From Chromatiales bacterium (GTDB taxonomy: Bacteria; Pseudomonadota; Gammaproteobacteria; Steroidobacterales; GCA-2729495): a DNA stretch of 64,000 nt. The position numbers were made by a program, and so were the translations under genes. Of this stretch, positions 53,987 through 62,664 are shown in pieces. The stretch lies in assembly GCA_024234935.1 (NCBI GenBank), contig JACKNI010000001.1:992001-1056000 (forward strand), read 5' to 3'. Position 1 is the first letter of the stretch; every line of letters starts with the position of its first letter. Under the pieces are notes generated by a model. It was not told the origin of the DNA, did no database searches, and saw only the letters and a list, made by a program, of their open reading frames with translations.

Positions 53987-54534
53987 CAGCGGCACCGCAA
54001 ACGGCACTGGAGCGGGAACTGAGCGAGTTTCTGGATCGTTATGCCGCACTCTACAACCGGCAGGCGTATGCGGAACTTCTGGAGATGTGGGATACCGGCG
54101 ATCCGGACAGCTTTTACATGGCCGAGGAAGTCGATCCGCCGATGTACGGCTGGCAGGCGATCAGGGCCTATTTCGACCGGCCGGGTTCGCTCGATGGTAT
54201 CCGCAACGAGTACAGCGAAGTCCGGGCGCGCCACCTGGCACCGGACCTTGCGCTGGCAACCTACAAGCTGCGCTTCGATATCGCCGTGAAGGACATGAAG
54301 CCGCTGTCGAGCTTCGACCGTGTCGTCGCCGTGTTTCGCCGGCGCGATGGCGAGTGGAAGCTCGCCGCCTACGCCGAAGCCCCGCAGGCACCCCTGACCA
54401 TGGTGCGCAAGCTGGCAAGGAATTCAAAATCACTGGGTCCGGCAGAACAGCAAGCGCTGCTGCAGACCGTCAAGAGCCTGCTCGAGGACACTGTACCCGC
54501 GGATTTTGAACAGTGGCTAAAGGCGCAGGCCTGA
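53983..54534 (+). CDS. NTF2-like (SnoaL/DUF4440-type) protein
   Basis: A 183-residue cytoplasmic protein with an NTF2-like fold: LDRYAALYNRQAYAELLEMW and FDRVVAVFRRRDGEWKLAAY are the family hallmarks, and a C-terminal helical tail follows (QQALLQTVKSLLEDTV). Such proteins bind small molecules or act as isomerases; no clear catalytic set is seen. It starts with GTG at 53983 inside the gltD stop, so it is translationally coupled, and overlaps the MFS gene by 22 bases. Confidence 0.75.
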   Translation: MTAAPQTALERELSEFLDRYAALYNRQAYAELLEMWDTGDPDSFYMAEEVDPPMYGWQAIRAYFDRPGSLDGIRNEYSEVRARHLAPDLALATYKLRFDIAVKDMKPLSSFDRVVAVFRRRDGEWKLAAYAEAPQAPLTMVRKLARNSKSLGPAEQQALLQTVKSLLEDTVPADFEQWLKAQA

Positions 54535-55892
54535 GCGCCGCCGTCGCGGAGGTCCTGCCCGATGCGCCGGCATCGGCAGCGGCGCATGTCTGGCCCCGGC
54601 CGCTGCGCGCCTGGTACCTGGTCACGCTGCTGACCATCGCCTACATCTTTTCCTTCGTCGACAAGTACATCCCGGCGCTGCTCGTGGAGCCACTGAAACG
54701 CGATCTAGACCTCAGCGACACCGAAATGGGCCTGCTGCTCGGTCCTGCCTTTGCGGTGCTGTATGCGACGCTGGGCCTGCCCATGGGCTGGCTGGCCGAC
54801 CGGTTCCGACGTACCACGCTGGTCGCGATGGGCGTCGCGCTATGGTCGCTGGCCACTGCGGCCTCCGGGCTCGCCGGGAGTTTCGGGCGCCTGCTGCTGG
54901 CCCGCGTCGGGGTTGGCATTGGTGACGCGGCCCTCGCGCCCTGCGCGATGTCGATGATCTCCGACAGCTTTCCGCCGGCCCGGCGCGGCCGGCCCATCGC
55001 CCTCTACGTTGCGGCGCAGTCTTTCGGCGCAGGCCTCGCGGCCCTCGGTGGTGCGGCCGTGCTCGGCTGGGCCAACGCACAGAGCGAGATCTCGCTGCCC
55101 GTATTCGGCATCGTCGCACCCTGGCAGTTCACCTTCATCGCTGTCGGCACGCCCGGGCTCATCGTGGCTGTACTGCTGCTGATCATGCGGGAGCCGGCAC
55201 GCGAAACCTCGGCGCTGAACAGCACCACGATGAGCCAGACACTGCGCTGGCTCGGCGCGCGGTGGCCGGTCTACGCAAGCCTCACTGCTGTGGTCTCGGT
55301 CATGACCATCGTGGCTTACAGCCAGAACTGGTATGCCGCTCTCTGGCAGCGCCAGTGGGGTTGGGATATCACGCGCTTCGCAACCTGGTACGGGCTGGCG
55401 CTGATCATTCTCGGGCCCGTGACGGTCAACCTGACCGGCTGGCTGTCAGACCGCCTGTGCGCGCGGGGACGCACCGACGGCCCGGTACTGATCGTCATGA
55501 CCGGTACGCTGCTGCTGGTTCCCACCGGTATCCTCACACCGCTGATGCCGTCGGGCGAGCTGGCCTTTCTGGTCTGGCTCTGCAACCTGATCGGCCTGTC
55601 TGCGGTATCGGCCGCCGCCCCGGTCGCGCTGCTCAACATCACGCCGGGCGAGATGCGCGGCCAGGTATCGGCCCTGTTTTACATGATCATCATGCTCACG
55701 GGACTGGTCGTCGGGCCGCTGGCCGTGGGCTTTTTCAATGACGCCCTGTTTGCCGGCGACAATATCGCCCTCGCCTGCGCACTCGTGCCATTGATCATCG
55801 GTGTACCCGGCCTCGCGCTGCTCCGCTGCACGCGAAGGGAATACAGAAAAACGCTGGCCGGCCCTTACAATGGCGCCCCATCAGCCCAGTAA
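54513..55892 (+). CDS. MFS transporter, spinster-like
   Basis: A 459-residue major facilitator with about 12 helices. IAYIFSFVDKYIPALLVEP is helix 1, GLPMGWLADRFRRTTLVAMG is the motif A loop between helices 2 and 3, and RVGVGIGDAALAPCAMSMI is a helix 4-5 segment typical of spinster/GudP-type proteins. Substrate unknown. Start is GTG at 54513, the only usable start before helix 1, giving a 22-base overlap with the upstream NTF2-like gene. That overlap ties it to the gltBD operon. Confidence 0.88.
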   Translation: MAKGAGLSAAVAEVLPDAPASAAAHVWPRPLRAWYLVTLLTIAYIFSFVDKYIPALLVEPLKRDLDLSDTEMGLLLGPAFAVLYATLGLPMGWLADRFRRTTLVAMGVALWSLATAASGLAGSFGRLLLARVGVGIGDAALAPCAMSMISDSFPPARRGRPIALYVAAQSFGAGLAALGGAAVLGWANAQSEISLPVFGIVAPWQFTFIAVGTPGLIVAVLLLIMREPARETSALNSTTMSQTLRWLGARWPVYASLTAVVSVMTIVAYSQNWYAALWQRQWGWDITRFATWYGLALIILGPVTVNLTGWLSDRLCARGRTDGPVLIVMTGTLLLVPTGILTPLMPSGELAFLVWLCNLIGLSAVSAAAPVALLNITPGEMRGQVSALFYMIIMLTGLVVGPLAVGFFNDALFAGDNIALACALVPLIIGVPGLALLRCTRREYRKTLAGPYNGAPSAQ

Positions 55893-55911
55893 CCCGGTAG
55901 CGACTGGATCC

Positions 55912-56454
55912 ATGCAGTACTGCAGCGCCTGTGGTCAACCCGTGACCAGCACCATTCCGGCCGGCGATAACCGGCTGCGCGATGTCTGCACGAGCTGCGG
56001 TACGGTGCATTATCAGAACCCGAAGATCGTGGCGGGCTGCGTGCCCGAGCACGAGGGGCAGATCCTGCTGTGCCGACGGGCCATCGAGCCACGCCGCGGG
56101 TTCTGGACCGTGCCGGCCGGCTTCATGGAAATGGGCGAATCGCTGGCCGAAGCTGCGCTGCGCGAGACCTGGGAGGAAGCGCTGGCAAAGGTGGAGATTG
56201 GCCCGCTTTTCGCCGCCGTCGATGTCATCCACGCCGGCCAGCTGCATGTTTTCTTCAGCGGGAAACTGTCGCGACCGGAGTTCGGAGCGGGTACAGAGAC
56301 GATTGAGACGCGCCTGTACCGGCCGGAGGACATCCCCTGGAGCGAGCTGGCTTTCCCCAGTATCCGGATTGCGCTGGAGCAGTATCTGGACAATCGTCGC
56401 ACGGGTAACCAGCTGGTACACCTGAGCACCGCACCACGTAGTATCCGCGGCTAG
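55912..56454 (+). CDS. Nudix hydrolase with N-terminal zinc ribbon
   Basis: A 180-residue NUDIX hydrolase. The zinc ribbon is CSACGQ and CTSCGT (Cys4, Cys7, Cys26, Cys29). The Nudix box runs from GFMEMGESLAEAALRETWEE, with an Ala where the final Gly is usual. The layout recalls the C-terminal half of NADH pyrophosphatase NudC, but the ribbon and length here match small zinc-ribbon Nudix proteins; the substrate could be NADH or another nucleotide. ATG at 55912 is 19 bases after the MFS stop. Confidence 0.9.
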   Translation: MQYCSACGQPVTSTIPAGDNRLRDVCTSCGTVHYQNPKIVAGCVPEHEGQILLCRRAIEPRRGFWTVPAGFMEMGESLAEAALRETWEEALAKVEIGPLFAAVDVIHAGQLHVFFSGKLSRPEFGAGTETIETRLYRPEDIPWSELAFPSIRIALEQYLDNRRTGNQLVHLSTAPRSIRG

Positions 56455-56507
56455 TTATCTGCGCCCAAAATCTCTAAAGTAGCGGCCCTTGAAGGAGCCA
56501 AGACACC

Positions 56508-56831
56508 ATGACTTTTGTCGTTACCGAAAACTGCATCAAGTGCAAGTACATGGACTGCGTCGAGGTATGCCCTGTCGATTGCTTCCATGAAGGCCCGAAC
56601 ATGCTCGTCATCGATCCCGACGAATGCATCGACTGCACGCTCTGCGAGCCGGAGTGCCCGGCTGAAGCGATCTTTTCGGAAGATGAGGTGCCAGCTGCGC
56701 AGAAGGGCTTCATCCCGTTGAATGCCGAACTGGCCAAGGGCTGGCCGGTGATCACCGAAGCGGGCACGCCGCCGGCCGATGCCGATGCCTGGCTCAAGAC
56801 GCCGGACAAACTGAAGCTGCTGGAGCGCTGA
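56508..56831 (+). CDS. fdxA: 7Fe-8S ferredoxin FdxA
   Basis: A 107-residue seven-iron ferredoxin, the exact length of the Azotobacter-type family. The cysteines lie in NCIKCKYMDCVEVCPVDCF (mixed 3Fe/4Fe ligands) and CIDCTLCEPECPAEAI. It carries low-potential electrons to partners not named here. A ribosome-binding site (AAGGAG) precedes the ATG at 56508. It converges with the DsbC-type gene. Confidence 0.95.
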   Translation: MTFVVTENCIKCKYMDCVEVCPVDCFHEGPNMLVIDPDECIDCTLCEPECPAEAIFSEDEVPAAQKGFIPLNAELAKGWPVITEAGTPPADADAWLKTPDKLKLLER

Positions 56832-56860
56832 TTCAAGCGCCTGCGCCTCTCTCCGGTCCA

Positions 56861-56874
56861 GGCCCGCCAGGGCC
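56861..56874. terminator. Short hairpin between fdxA and the DsbC-family gene
   Basis: GGCCC, loop GCCA, GGGCC forms a 5-pair stem in the convergent gap. No U tract is present; weak candidate for a bidirectional terminator. Confidence 0.22.
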
Positions 56875-56877
56875 AGC

Positions 56878-57654
56878 TTACTGACTGGCGACTTTCGGTA
56901 CTTTCGATTCGGCGAGGTATTTCGCCAGTTCTGCCGGCTCCAGATAGCCGCCGATCAGCTCACCCGACTCGAGCACGATGGCGGGCGTACCCTGCAGGCC
57001 AAATTCGCGGCCAATGTTGTAGTGCTCGGCGACCGGGTTGGGCTTGCATGGCTTGTCCGTCAGCACCTCTCCCAGCTTGGATTTCGTCAGCGCACTGCGC
57101 CGGTCTTTCGCGCAGGCAACCTGTTCGGCTTTCAGCCAGCTGTCGGTACCCGGGCCGCTGCGCGGGAAAAACATGTAGCGGACGCGTATCCCCCGCGCAT
57201 TGTAATCCGCAATCTGCCGATGAAGTTTGCGGCAGTAACCGCAGTCGACATCAGTAAACACCGTGACCGTATCCTGATACTTCGCGGGAGCGAAGATCAC
57301 CATACCGGACTCGCTGACGCCGGCCAGCACCTCCTTGCGTACCCCCTCCACACGTCCCTCGGTGAGGTTTCGTTCTGAATCCAGGTCGTATATTTCACCC
57401 TGCACCATGTATCGGCCATCCGCGGACACATAGGCAATTTTCGAACCGATCCGTACTTCATAGAGCCCGGCCACCGGCGATTCGGAGATCTGTTCCGGCC
57501 GGATCTCCGGAAAGCGGGCGGCAATCAGCTTGCGCACCTCGGCGGTGGAAGCACCCGCTGACGGGGTCTGTGTTTCGGCAACCGAGTTGATGACAAAAAG
57601 AGCGCCGAGCAAGGCAATGCCGGCGAGGACCGGCTGACGAAAACGAACGGACAT
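56878..57654 (-). CDS. dsbC: DsbC-family thiol:disulfide interchange protein
   Basis: A periplasmic disulfide isomerase of 258 residues. The signal peptide VLAGIALLGALFVINSVAE is followed by the N-terminal dimerisation domain (ISESPVAGLYEVRIGSKIAYVS, RYMVQGEIYDL). The thioredoxin domain has the redox motif CGYC in FTDVDCGYCRKLHR and the cis-Pro loop GTPAIV. An additional Cys pair (VACAKD, KPCKPNP) matches the structural disulfide of DsbC. The ATG at 57654 fits the signal peptide. DsbD or DsbG are not present in the window. Confidence 0.93.
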   Translation of the reverse strand: MSVRFRQPVLAGIALLGALFVINSVAETQTPSAGASTAEVRKLIAARFPEIRPEQISESPVAGLYEVRIGSKIAYVSADGRYMVQGEIYDLDSERNLTEGRVEGVRKEVLAGVSESGMVIFAPAKYQDTVTVFTDVDCGYCRKLHRQIADYNARGIRVRYMFFPRSGPGTDSWLKAEQVACAKDRRSALTKSKLGEVLTDKPCKPNPVAEHYNIGREFGLQGTPAIVLESGELIGGYLEPAELAKYLAESKVPKVASQ

Positions 57655-57748
57655 GGACGGTACCCTGAAGCGTGTGACTATTGAGCCGAATCGTAGCACG
57701 CGAAGTGCCACGCCCCGACAATGTAGTGCAGCAGCGCTGCAGCGGAAA

Positions 57749-58687
57749 TCAGCCGCGCGGATGATGCTGGGCGTGAAGTTCCTTCATGCGCTCGCGGGCG
57801 ACGTGGGTGTAGATCTGCGTGGTCGAAAGATCGCTGTGACCCAGCAGCATCTGTACCACGCGCAGGTCGGCCCCATGGTTCAGCAGATGTGTCGCAAATG
57901 CATGCCGCAGCGTATGCGGCGAGAGCTTGGCGTCGATATCGGCTTTCTTCGCATACCGCTTGATAATGTGCCAGAAGGCCTGGCGCGTCATGCGGTCGCC
58001 GCGGCGCGTCGGGAACAGGTATTCACTCTGGCGCTCAAGCAGGATTTCCAGGCGCGGGCCACTGATGAACTCGCGGATCCAGCGCTGTGATTCTTCGCCG
58101 AAAGGAATCAACCGCTCGCGATCACCCTTGCCGCGAATGCGCAACACGCCCTGGTTGAGGTTGACCTCGCTCTGACGGAGATTGATCAGTTCGGATACAC
58201 GCAGGCCGGTGGCATACAGCACCTCCAGCATGGCCCGGTCGCGGTGACCGAGCGGGTCACTGGTCTCCGGTGCGGCGAGCAATGCATCGACTTCGGATTC
58301 GGTCAGCGAGCGCGGCAGTGAGCGGCCGATCTTCGGCATGTCGATCTTGACTGTCGGATCTTCCTGGATCACACCCTCGCGCAACAGGAAGCGGTAGAAG
58401 CGGCGGAAGCTGGACAATTGCCGGGCGGTTGAACGCGGCTTGGAGCCCTGCTTGGCCCGACTGGCGATAAATGCCAGCAAGTCAGCCCGGCTCGCATAGA
58501 TCAGACTGGTATCACGCTGGGCGAGCCAGCGCTGCAGGGCCGCCAGGTCAGCGCGATACGCACCCAGCGTATTGGTCGACAGGCCCCGCTCCATCCAGAT
58601 GGCATCGAGAAACTTGTCGATGATCCCCTCGGAAGAAACAGATTTCGGGCTGCTGCCCGTGATGTGGTTGACAGACGCTGGTGACAT
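57749..58687 (-). CDS. xerD: Tyrosine recombinase XerD
   Basis: A 312-residue recombinase that with XerC resolves chromosome dimers at dif under FtsK control. The catalytic residues are seen in ATGLRVSELINL (Arg), LSPHTLRHAFATHLL (His-x-x-Arg), LLGHSDLSTTQIYTHV (His and nucleophile Tyr). The N-terminal SAM-like domain is FLDAIWMERGLSTNTLGAYRAD. A leader of about 20 residues precedes it compared with E. coli XerD (298). No mobile element borders it, so it is the housekeeping enzyme. Confidence 0.95.
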   Translation of the reverse strand: MSPASVNHITGSSPKSVSSEGIIDKFLDAIWMERGLSTNTLGAYRADLAALQRWLAQRDTSLIYASRADLLAFIASRAKQGSKPRSTARQLSSFRRFYRFLLREGVIQEDPTVKIDMPKIGRSLPRSLTESEVDALLAAPETSDPLGHRDRAMLEVLYATGLRVSELINLRQSEVNLNQGVLRIRGKGDRERLIPFGEESQRWIREFISGPRLEILLERQSEYLFPTRRGDRMTRQAFWHIIKRYAKKADIDAKLSPHTLRHAFATHLLNHGADLRVVQMLLGHSDLSTTQIYTHVARERMKELHAQHHPRG

Positions 58688-58879
58688 TACACTTCAGCCC
58701 CGTGCAATCGGCAAATGAGCAACAGAGCAAACCTGATCAGCGTCCCGGTGAGTCATTTTCAGGATAATCAGGGCTTCCTTCATGGGACTGCAGTATGGGC
58801 AAAAGGTTGCCGCATCGGCGTGACTGCACTCACAAATTATGATGAATTACATAAACTTACGATTTAACTAAACACGCGA

Positions 58880-59617
58880 ATGCGTTACCTGTTTCGGGGC
58901 CTCGGGCATGGCATTTTCGGCGTATACGCGACCAGTGTTTTCGTTGCCGTCAGCCTGTCGACGCTGGCCGCCGTTGCCCTTACACCTGCCATCGCGGCGC
59001 GCCGGCAACTGGTGCGCCGCGCCGCCGGGACCCTGCTCAGTGTTACCGGAACCCGGCTGTCGGTAAGCGGACTCGATCACGTTCCAGATGATCCATGCAT
59101 CGTGATAGCCAATCATTCGAGTTATCTCGACGGTCCGATTCTCAGTGCCGCACTGCCGCCACGATTCGGCTTCGTGATCATGCGCGAAATGACCCGCGTG
59201 CCCTTTGCACACTTCCTGTTACGTCGCATCGGTTCCGAGTTTGTCGAACGCAATGACAGGCACCAGGGCGCGGCCGATGCGCGCCGGATACTGCACAAGG
59301 CGCGCGGTCAGGAATCACTGGCCTTTTTCCCCGAAGGTTCGATTCTTGTCGAGCCAGGGCTGAGGCGTTTTCACAACGGCGCTTTTGCAGCCGCCGTGCG
59401 CGGCAATCTTCCGGTCGTGCCGGTCATCATCCGTGGCAGTCGCGACATGCTGCCTGCCTCCAGTCGGCTGCCCCGGCCCGGACGCATCGAAGTCATCATC
59501 AAGCCTGCGCTGCGCGCCAGCGGCGACAACCCCGTTCATTCACTGCGGGAACAGGCACGGCTGAGCATCCTTGAAGACCTCAACGAACCGGATCTGCTGC
59601 ATCACGAGCTGACATAA
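58880..59617 (+). CDS. plsC: 1-acyl-sn-glycerol-3-phosphate acyltransferase
   Basis: Adds the second acyl chain in phosphatidic acid synthesis at the inner membrane. The 245-residue length matches E. coli PlsC. The acyltransferase motif I is IANHSSYLDGPI (NHx4D), and motif III is FFPEGSILVEPGLRRFHNGA. The N-terminal hydrophobic segment (VFVAVSLSTLAAVALTPAIA) would anchor it. It is divergent from xerD across 192 bases, which are unusually AT-rich near the ATG at 58880 (58840-58875) and probably hold its promoter. Confidence 0.92.
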   Translation: MRYLFRGLGHGIFGVYATSVFVAVSLSTLAAVALTPAIAARRQLVRRAAGTLLSVTGTRLSVSGLDHVPDDPCIVIANHSSYLDGPILSAALPPRFGFVIMREMTRVPFAHFLLRRIGSEFVERNDRHQGAADARRILHKARGQESLAFFPEGSILVEPGLRRFHNGAFAAAVRGNLPVVPVIIRGSRDMLPASSRLPRPGRIEVIIKPALRASGDNPVHSLREQARLSILEDLNEPDLLHHELT

Positions 59618-59722
59618 GTCCCGTTTGGTCAACGCTTAGGGGGAAACCGTGGTTGGCGCGGACCATTTTGCAACGCATAATCGGCCGCCATGCGGCTACG
59701 GCCAGCTCTGTGGAGAGACGTT

Positions 59723-60904
59723 TTGACTCAGGATGCAATCGTTATCGTTGCGGCACGCCGCACGCCCATCGGCGCTTTTCAGGGTGCCCTGAGCCCGCTT
59801 TCAGCGCCTGAACTTTCAGCCGTTGCCAGCAAGGCCTGCCTCAGCGACTGCGCCATTCCGGCTGCAGATATCAGTGAGGTGCTGTTCGGCTGTGTGCTGA
59901 GCGCCGGACTTGGCCAGGCACCGGCGCGACAGGCCGCACTCGCCGCCGGCTTGCCGGATTCCGTACCCACCACCACCATCAACAAGGTCTGCGGCTCGGG
60001 CATGAAGGCCGTGCACCTCGGCGCCGACATGATCCGTGCAGGCAGCGCCTCCATCGTGCTTGCCGGTGGCATGGAATCGATGAGCAACGCGCCCTACCTC
60101 CTGCCGAAGGCGCGCTCCGGTTACCGGATGGGGCACCAGGAAGTGCTCGATCACATGTTTTACGACGGCCTGCAGAACCCTTATGACGGCCAGATGATGG
60201 GCATCTTCGGCGAAGCCACTGCGAAGACTTACGGGTTCTCGCGTAGCGAGCAGGACGAGTTTGCCATCGAGTCGGTGCAGCGTGCACTTGCCGCCACGAG
60301 TGCCGGCATTTTTGCAGCGGAAATCGCGCCGGTTGCCGTCAGCAGCCGGAAGGGCGAGAGCATCATCAGCGCAGATGAGGAACCGGGGCGCTGCGACCTG
60401 CAGCGTATCCCGACCATGCGGCCAGCCTTCGCCAAAGACGGGACCGTGACCGCCGCGACCTCCTCGTCAATCTCCGACGGCGCTGCATCGCTGCTGCTGA
60501 TGAGTGCAGCCGAAGCGAAGCGTCGTGGACTGAAGCCGCTCGCGCGAATCATCGGGCAGGCCAGCCACGCGCAGGAACCGGCCTGGTTCACGACGGCACC
60601 GGGCCCGGCGGTCAAAAAACTGCTGGCTGCCGCCAACTGGAAGGTCGCCGATGTCGACCTGTTCGAGATCAACGAGGCGTTTGCCTGTGTGACACTGGCT
60701 GCCATGCGGGATCTCGGCATACCGCATGAGCGGGTGAACGTACATGGTGGCGCTTGCGCACTCGGTCATCCGATCGGCGCGACCGGTGCGCGCATCATTG
60801 CGACACTGATAAACGCATTGAAAACGCGGGGCGGAAAGCGCGGCATCGCCACGGCCTGTATCGGCGGCGGTGAAGCGATCGCGACAGCGATCGAAGTGTT
60901 GTGA
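59723..60904 (+). CDS. Acetyl-CoA acetyltransferase (thiolase)
   Basis: A 393-residue thiolase that condenses or cleaves 3-ketoacyl-CoA. The acyl-enzyme Cys90 is in NKVCGSGMKAVHLG. The other active-site residues are in NEAFACVTLAA, GGACALGHPIGATGARI (His) and ACIGGGEAIA (second Cys). The degree of similarity suits the acetyl-CoA acetyltransferase (AtoB/PhaA) group, but FadA-like use cannot be excluded. I chose TTG at 59723, which has GGAGAG five bases upstream; the ATG at 59690 gives 11 extra, unconserved residues. Convergent with ETF-QO. Confidence 0.92.
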   Translation: MTQDAIVIVAARRTPIGAFQGALSPLSAPELSAVASKACLSDCAIPAADISEVLFGCVLSAGLGQAPARQAALAAGLPDSVPTTTINKVCGSGMKAVHLGADMIRAGSASIVLAGGMESMSNAPYLLPKARSGYRMGHQEVLDHMFYDGLQNPYDGQMMGIFGEATAKTYGFSRSEQDEFAIESVQRALAATSAGIFAAEIAPVAVSSRKGESIISADEEPGRCDLQRIPTMRPAFAKDGTVTAATSSSISDGAASLLLMSAAEAKRRGLKPLARIIGQASHAQEPAWFTTAPGPAVKKLLAAANWKVADVDLFEINEAFACVTLAAMRDLGIPHERVNVHGGACALGHPIGATGARIIATLINALKTRGGKRGIATACIGGGEAIATAIEVL

Positions 60905-60923
60905 AGCACCTCAGTCCGCGCCG

Positions 60924-62576
60924 CTACATCCCGGAGTAATTCGGCCCGCCGCCACCTTCCGGTGTCACCCAGCGGATGTTCTGCGCCGGATCCTTGATAT
61001 CGCAGGTCTTGCAGTGGACGCAGTTCTGCGCGTTGATCTGCAGGCGCTGCTGGCCGTCCGTGCCCTCCACCACTTCATAGACGCCTGCGGGGCAATAGCG
61101 CTGGGCAGGCTCTGCATAGAGCGGCAGGTTGCTCCCTATCGGCACAGCCGGATCCAGCAGCTGCAGATGGCAGGGCTGGTCTTCTTCGTGATTGGTGCTG
61201 GACAAAAACACCGATGACAAGCGATCAAAGCTGATCTTGCCATCCGCCTTCGGATAGCTGATCCGCGGCGCACTGGCCGCAAGCTGAAGCCCTGCGTGAT
61301 CCGGCTCGCGACTGTGCAGGGTAAAGGGCAGACGCCCGCCAAACAGGTTCTGGTCCAGCCAGATAAACGCGCTGCCGAGAAACAGACCGAACTTCTTCTG
61401 GGCCGGCGCGAAGTTGCGCGCGACATGCAACTCGCGCCAAACCCATGATTCGCGGACAGCCGTCTCGAAGGCGTCGAGCTGGGCAGGTGCCGCATCTCCC
61501 TGGCCAAGGGCTGCAAACACCGATTCGGCAGCCAGCATGCCTGTCTTGATCGCCGTGTGCGAGCCCTTGATCTTCGCGCCATTCAGGAACCCGGCCTCGC
61601 AGCCGGCGAGCAGGCCGCCGGGGAAGACCAGCTTCGGCAAGGACTGCAGACCACCCTTGTTGACCGCCCGCGCGCCATAACTGACCCGCTGCCCGCCTTC
61701 CAGGCAGGCGCGGATTCGCGGGTGCTGCTTCCAGCGCTGGAATTCCTCGTAGGGGTTCAGGTACGGATTGCGGTAATTGAGCGCAATGATGAAACCCAGA
61801 TAAACCTGGTTGTCGGCAGCGTGATAGATAAAGCCGCCACCCTCGGTGCTGCTGTTGAGCGGCCAGCCGAAGGTGTGTACCACGAGTCCTTCGCGATGCC
61901 GCGCCGGATCGATGGTCCAAATCTCCTTGATGCCGATACCGTAGTGCTGGGGGTCACAGTCTGCCCGCAGGTGGTAGGTCTCCATGAGTTCCTTGCCGAG
62001 ATGGCCGCGACAGCCTTCGGCAAAGATCGTGTACTTGCCGCGCAGCTCGTAGCCGGGCTGGAACGAGGGCTTCTCGTGACCGTCGGCACCCCGACCCAGG
62101 TCGCCGGTCAGCACGCCGGCGACGCGCCCGTTCTCATAAAGGACCTCTGCGCCGGCAAAGCCGGGAAACAGGTTGGCACCCAGCTCTTCGGCCTGCTGGC
62201 CCAGCCACTGGCAGAGCCGGCCCAGACTGATGATGTAGTTGCCCTTGTTGTGCATGGGGCGCGGAACAAATAAATCCGGCACCTTTATGTCCGCGTCAGC
62301 GCTGCGCAGCCAGTGGACCTCGTCAGCCGTGACCGCGGTCTGCACTGGTGCGCCGCGTTTTCGCCAGTCGGGGAAGAGTTCATCGAGGGCGGTCGTCTCC
62401 AGCACCGCCCCGGAGAGGATGTGTGCGCCGATCTCGGCGCCTTTCTCGATGACCGCGACCGACACATCGGTACCCGCGTCCCGGGCGAGCTGCAGCAAGC
62501 GGCAGGCAGCCGCCAGACCGCAGGGACCAGCCCCGACGATCACGACATCAAAATCCATGCTTTCCCGTTCAGCCAT
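60924..62576 (-). CDS. Electron transfer flavoprotein-ubiquinone oxidoreductase
   Basis: A 550-residue inner-membrane-associated enzyme that passes electrons from ETF (reduced by acyl-CoA dehydrogenases) to ubiquinone. The FAD-binding start is FDVVIVGAGPCGLAAACRLL. Family motifs VHTFGWPLNSSTEGGGFIYH and VGDAAGF-like FLNGAKIKGSHTAIKTGM follow. The C-terminal 4Fe-4S cysteines are in INAQNCVHCKTCDIKDPAQN and in YCPAGVYEV. It pairs logically with the neighbouring thiolase in beta-oxidation, with which it converges. Confidence 0.97.
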   Translation of the reverse strand: MAERESMDFDVVIVGAGPCGLAAACRLLQLARDAGTDVSVAVIEKGAEIGAHILSGAVLETTALDELFPDWRKRGAPVQTAVTADEVHWLRSADADIKVPDLFVPRPMHNKGNYIISLGRLCQWLGQQAEELGANLFPGFAGAEVLYENGRVAGVLTGDLGRGADGHEKPSFQPGYELRGKYTIFAEGCRGHLGKELMETYHLRADCDPQHYGIGIKEIWTIDPARHREGLVVHTFGWPLNSSTEGGGFIYHAADNQVYLGFIIALNYRNPYLNPYEEFQRWKQHPRIRACLEGGQRVSYGARAVNKGGLQSLPKLVFPGGLLAGCEAGFLNGAKIKGSHTAIKTGMLAAESVFAALGQGDAAPAQLDAFETAVRESWVWRELHVARNFAPAQKKFGLFLGSAFIWLDQNLFGGRLPFTLHSREPDHAGLQLAASAPRISYPKADGKISFDRLSSVFLSSTNHEEDQPCHLQLLDPAVPIGSNLPLYAEPAQRYCPAGVYEVVEGTDGQQRLQINAQNCVHCKTCDIKDPAQNIRWVTPEGGGGPNYSGM

Positions 62577-62664
62577 GCGGACGGAAGTCTAGCCCATCAA
62601 TCCCCGCCCGCGCGATTCGGGTTTGCCCGCGACTCTCGCGGCTTCTACACTCGCGCCAGACCGC

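Noticed and set aside
57749..58687. XerD as a mobile-element integrase
   Set aside because: The neighbours are housekeeping genes and there are no attachment repeats or phage genes; the sequence fits chromosome-dimer resolution XerD.
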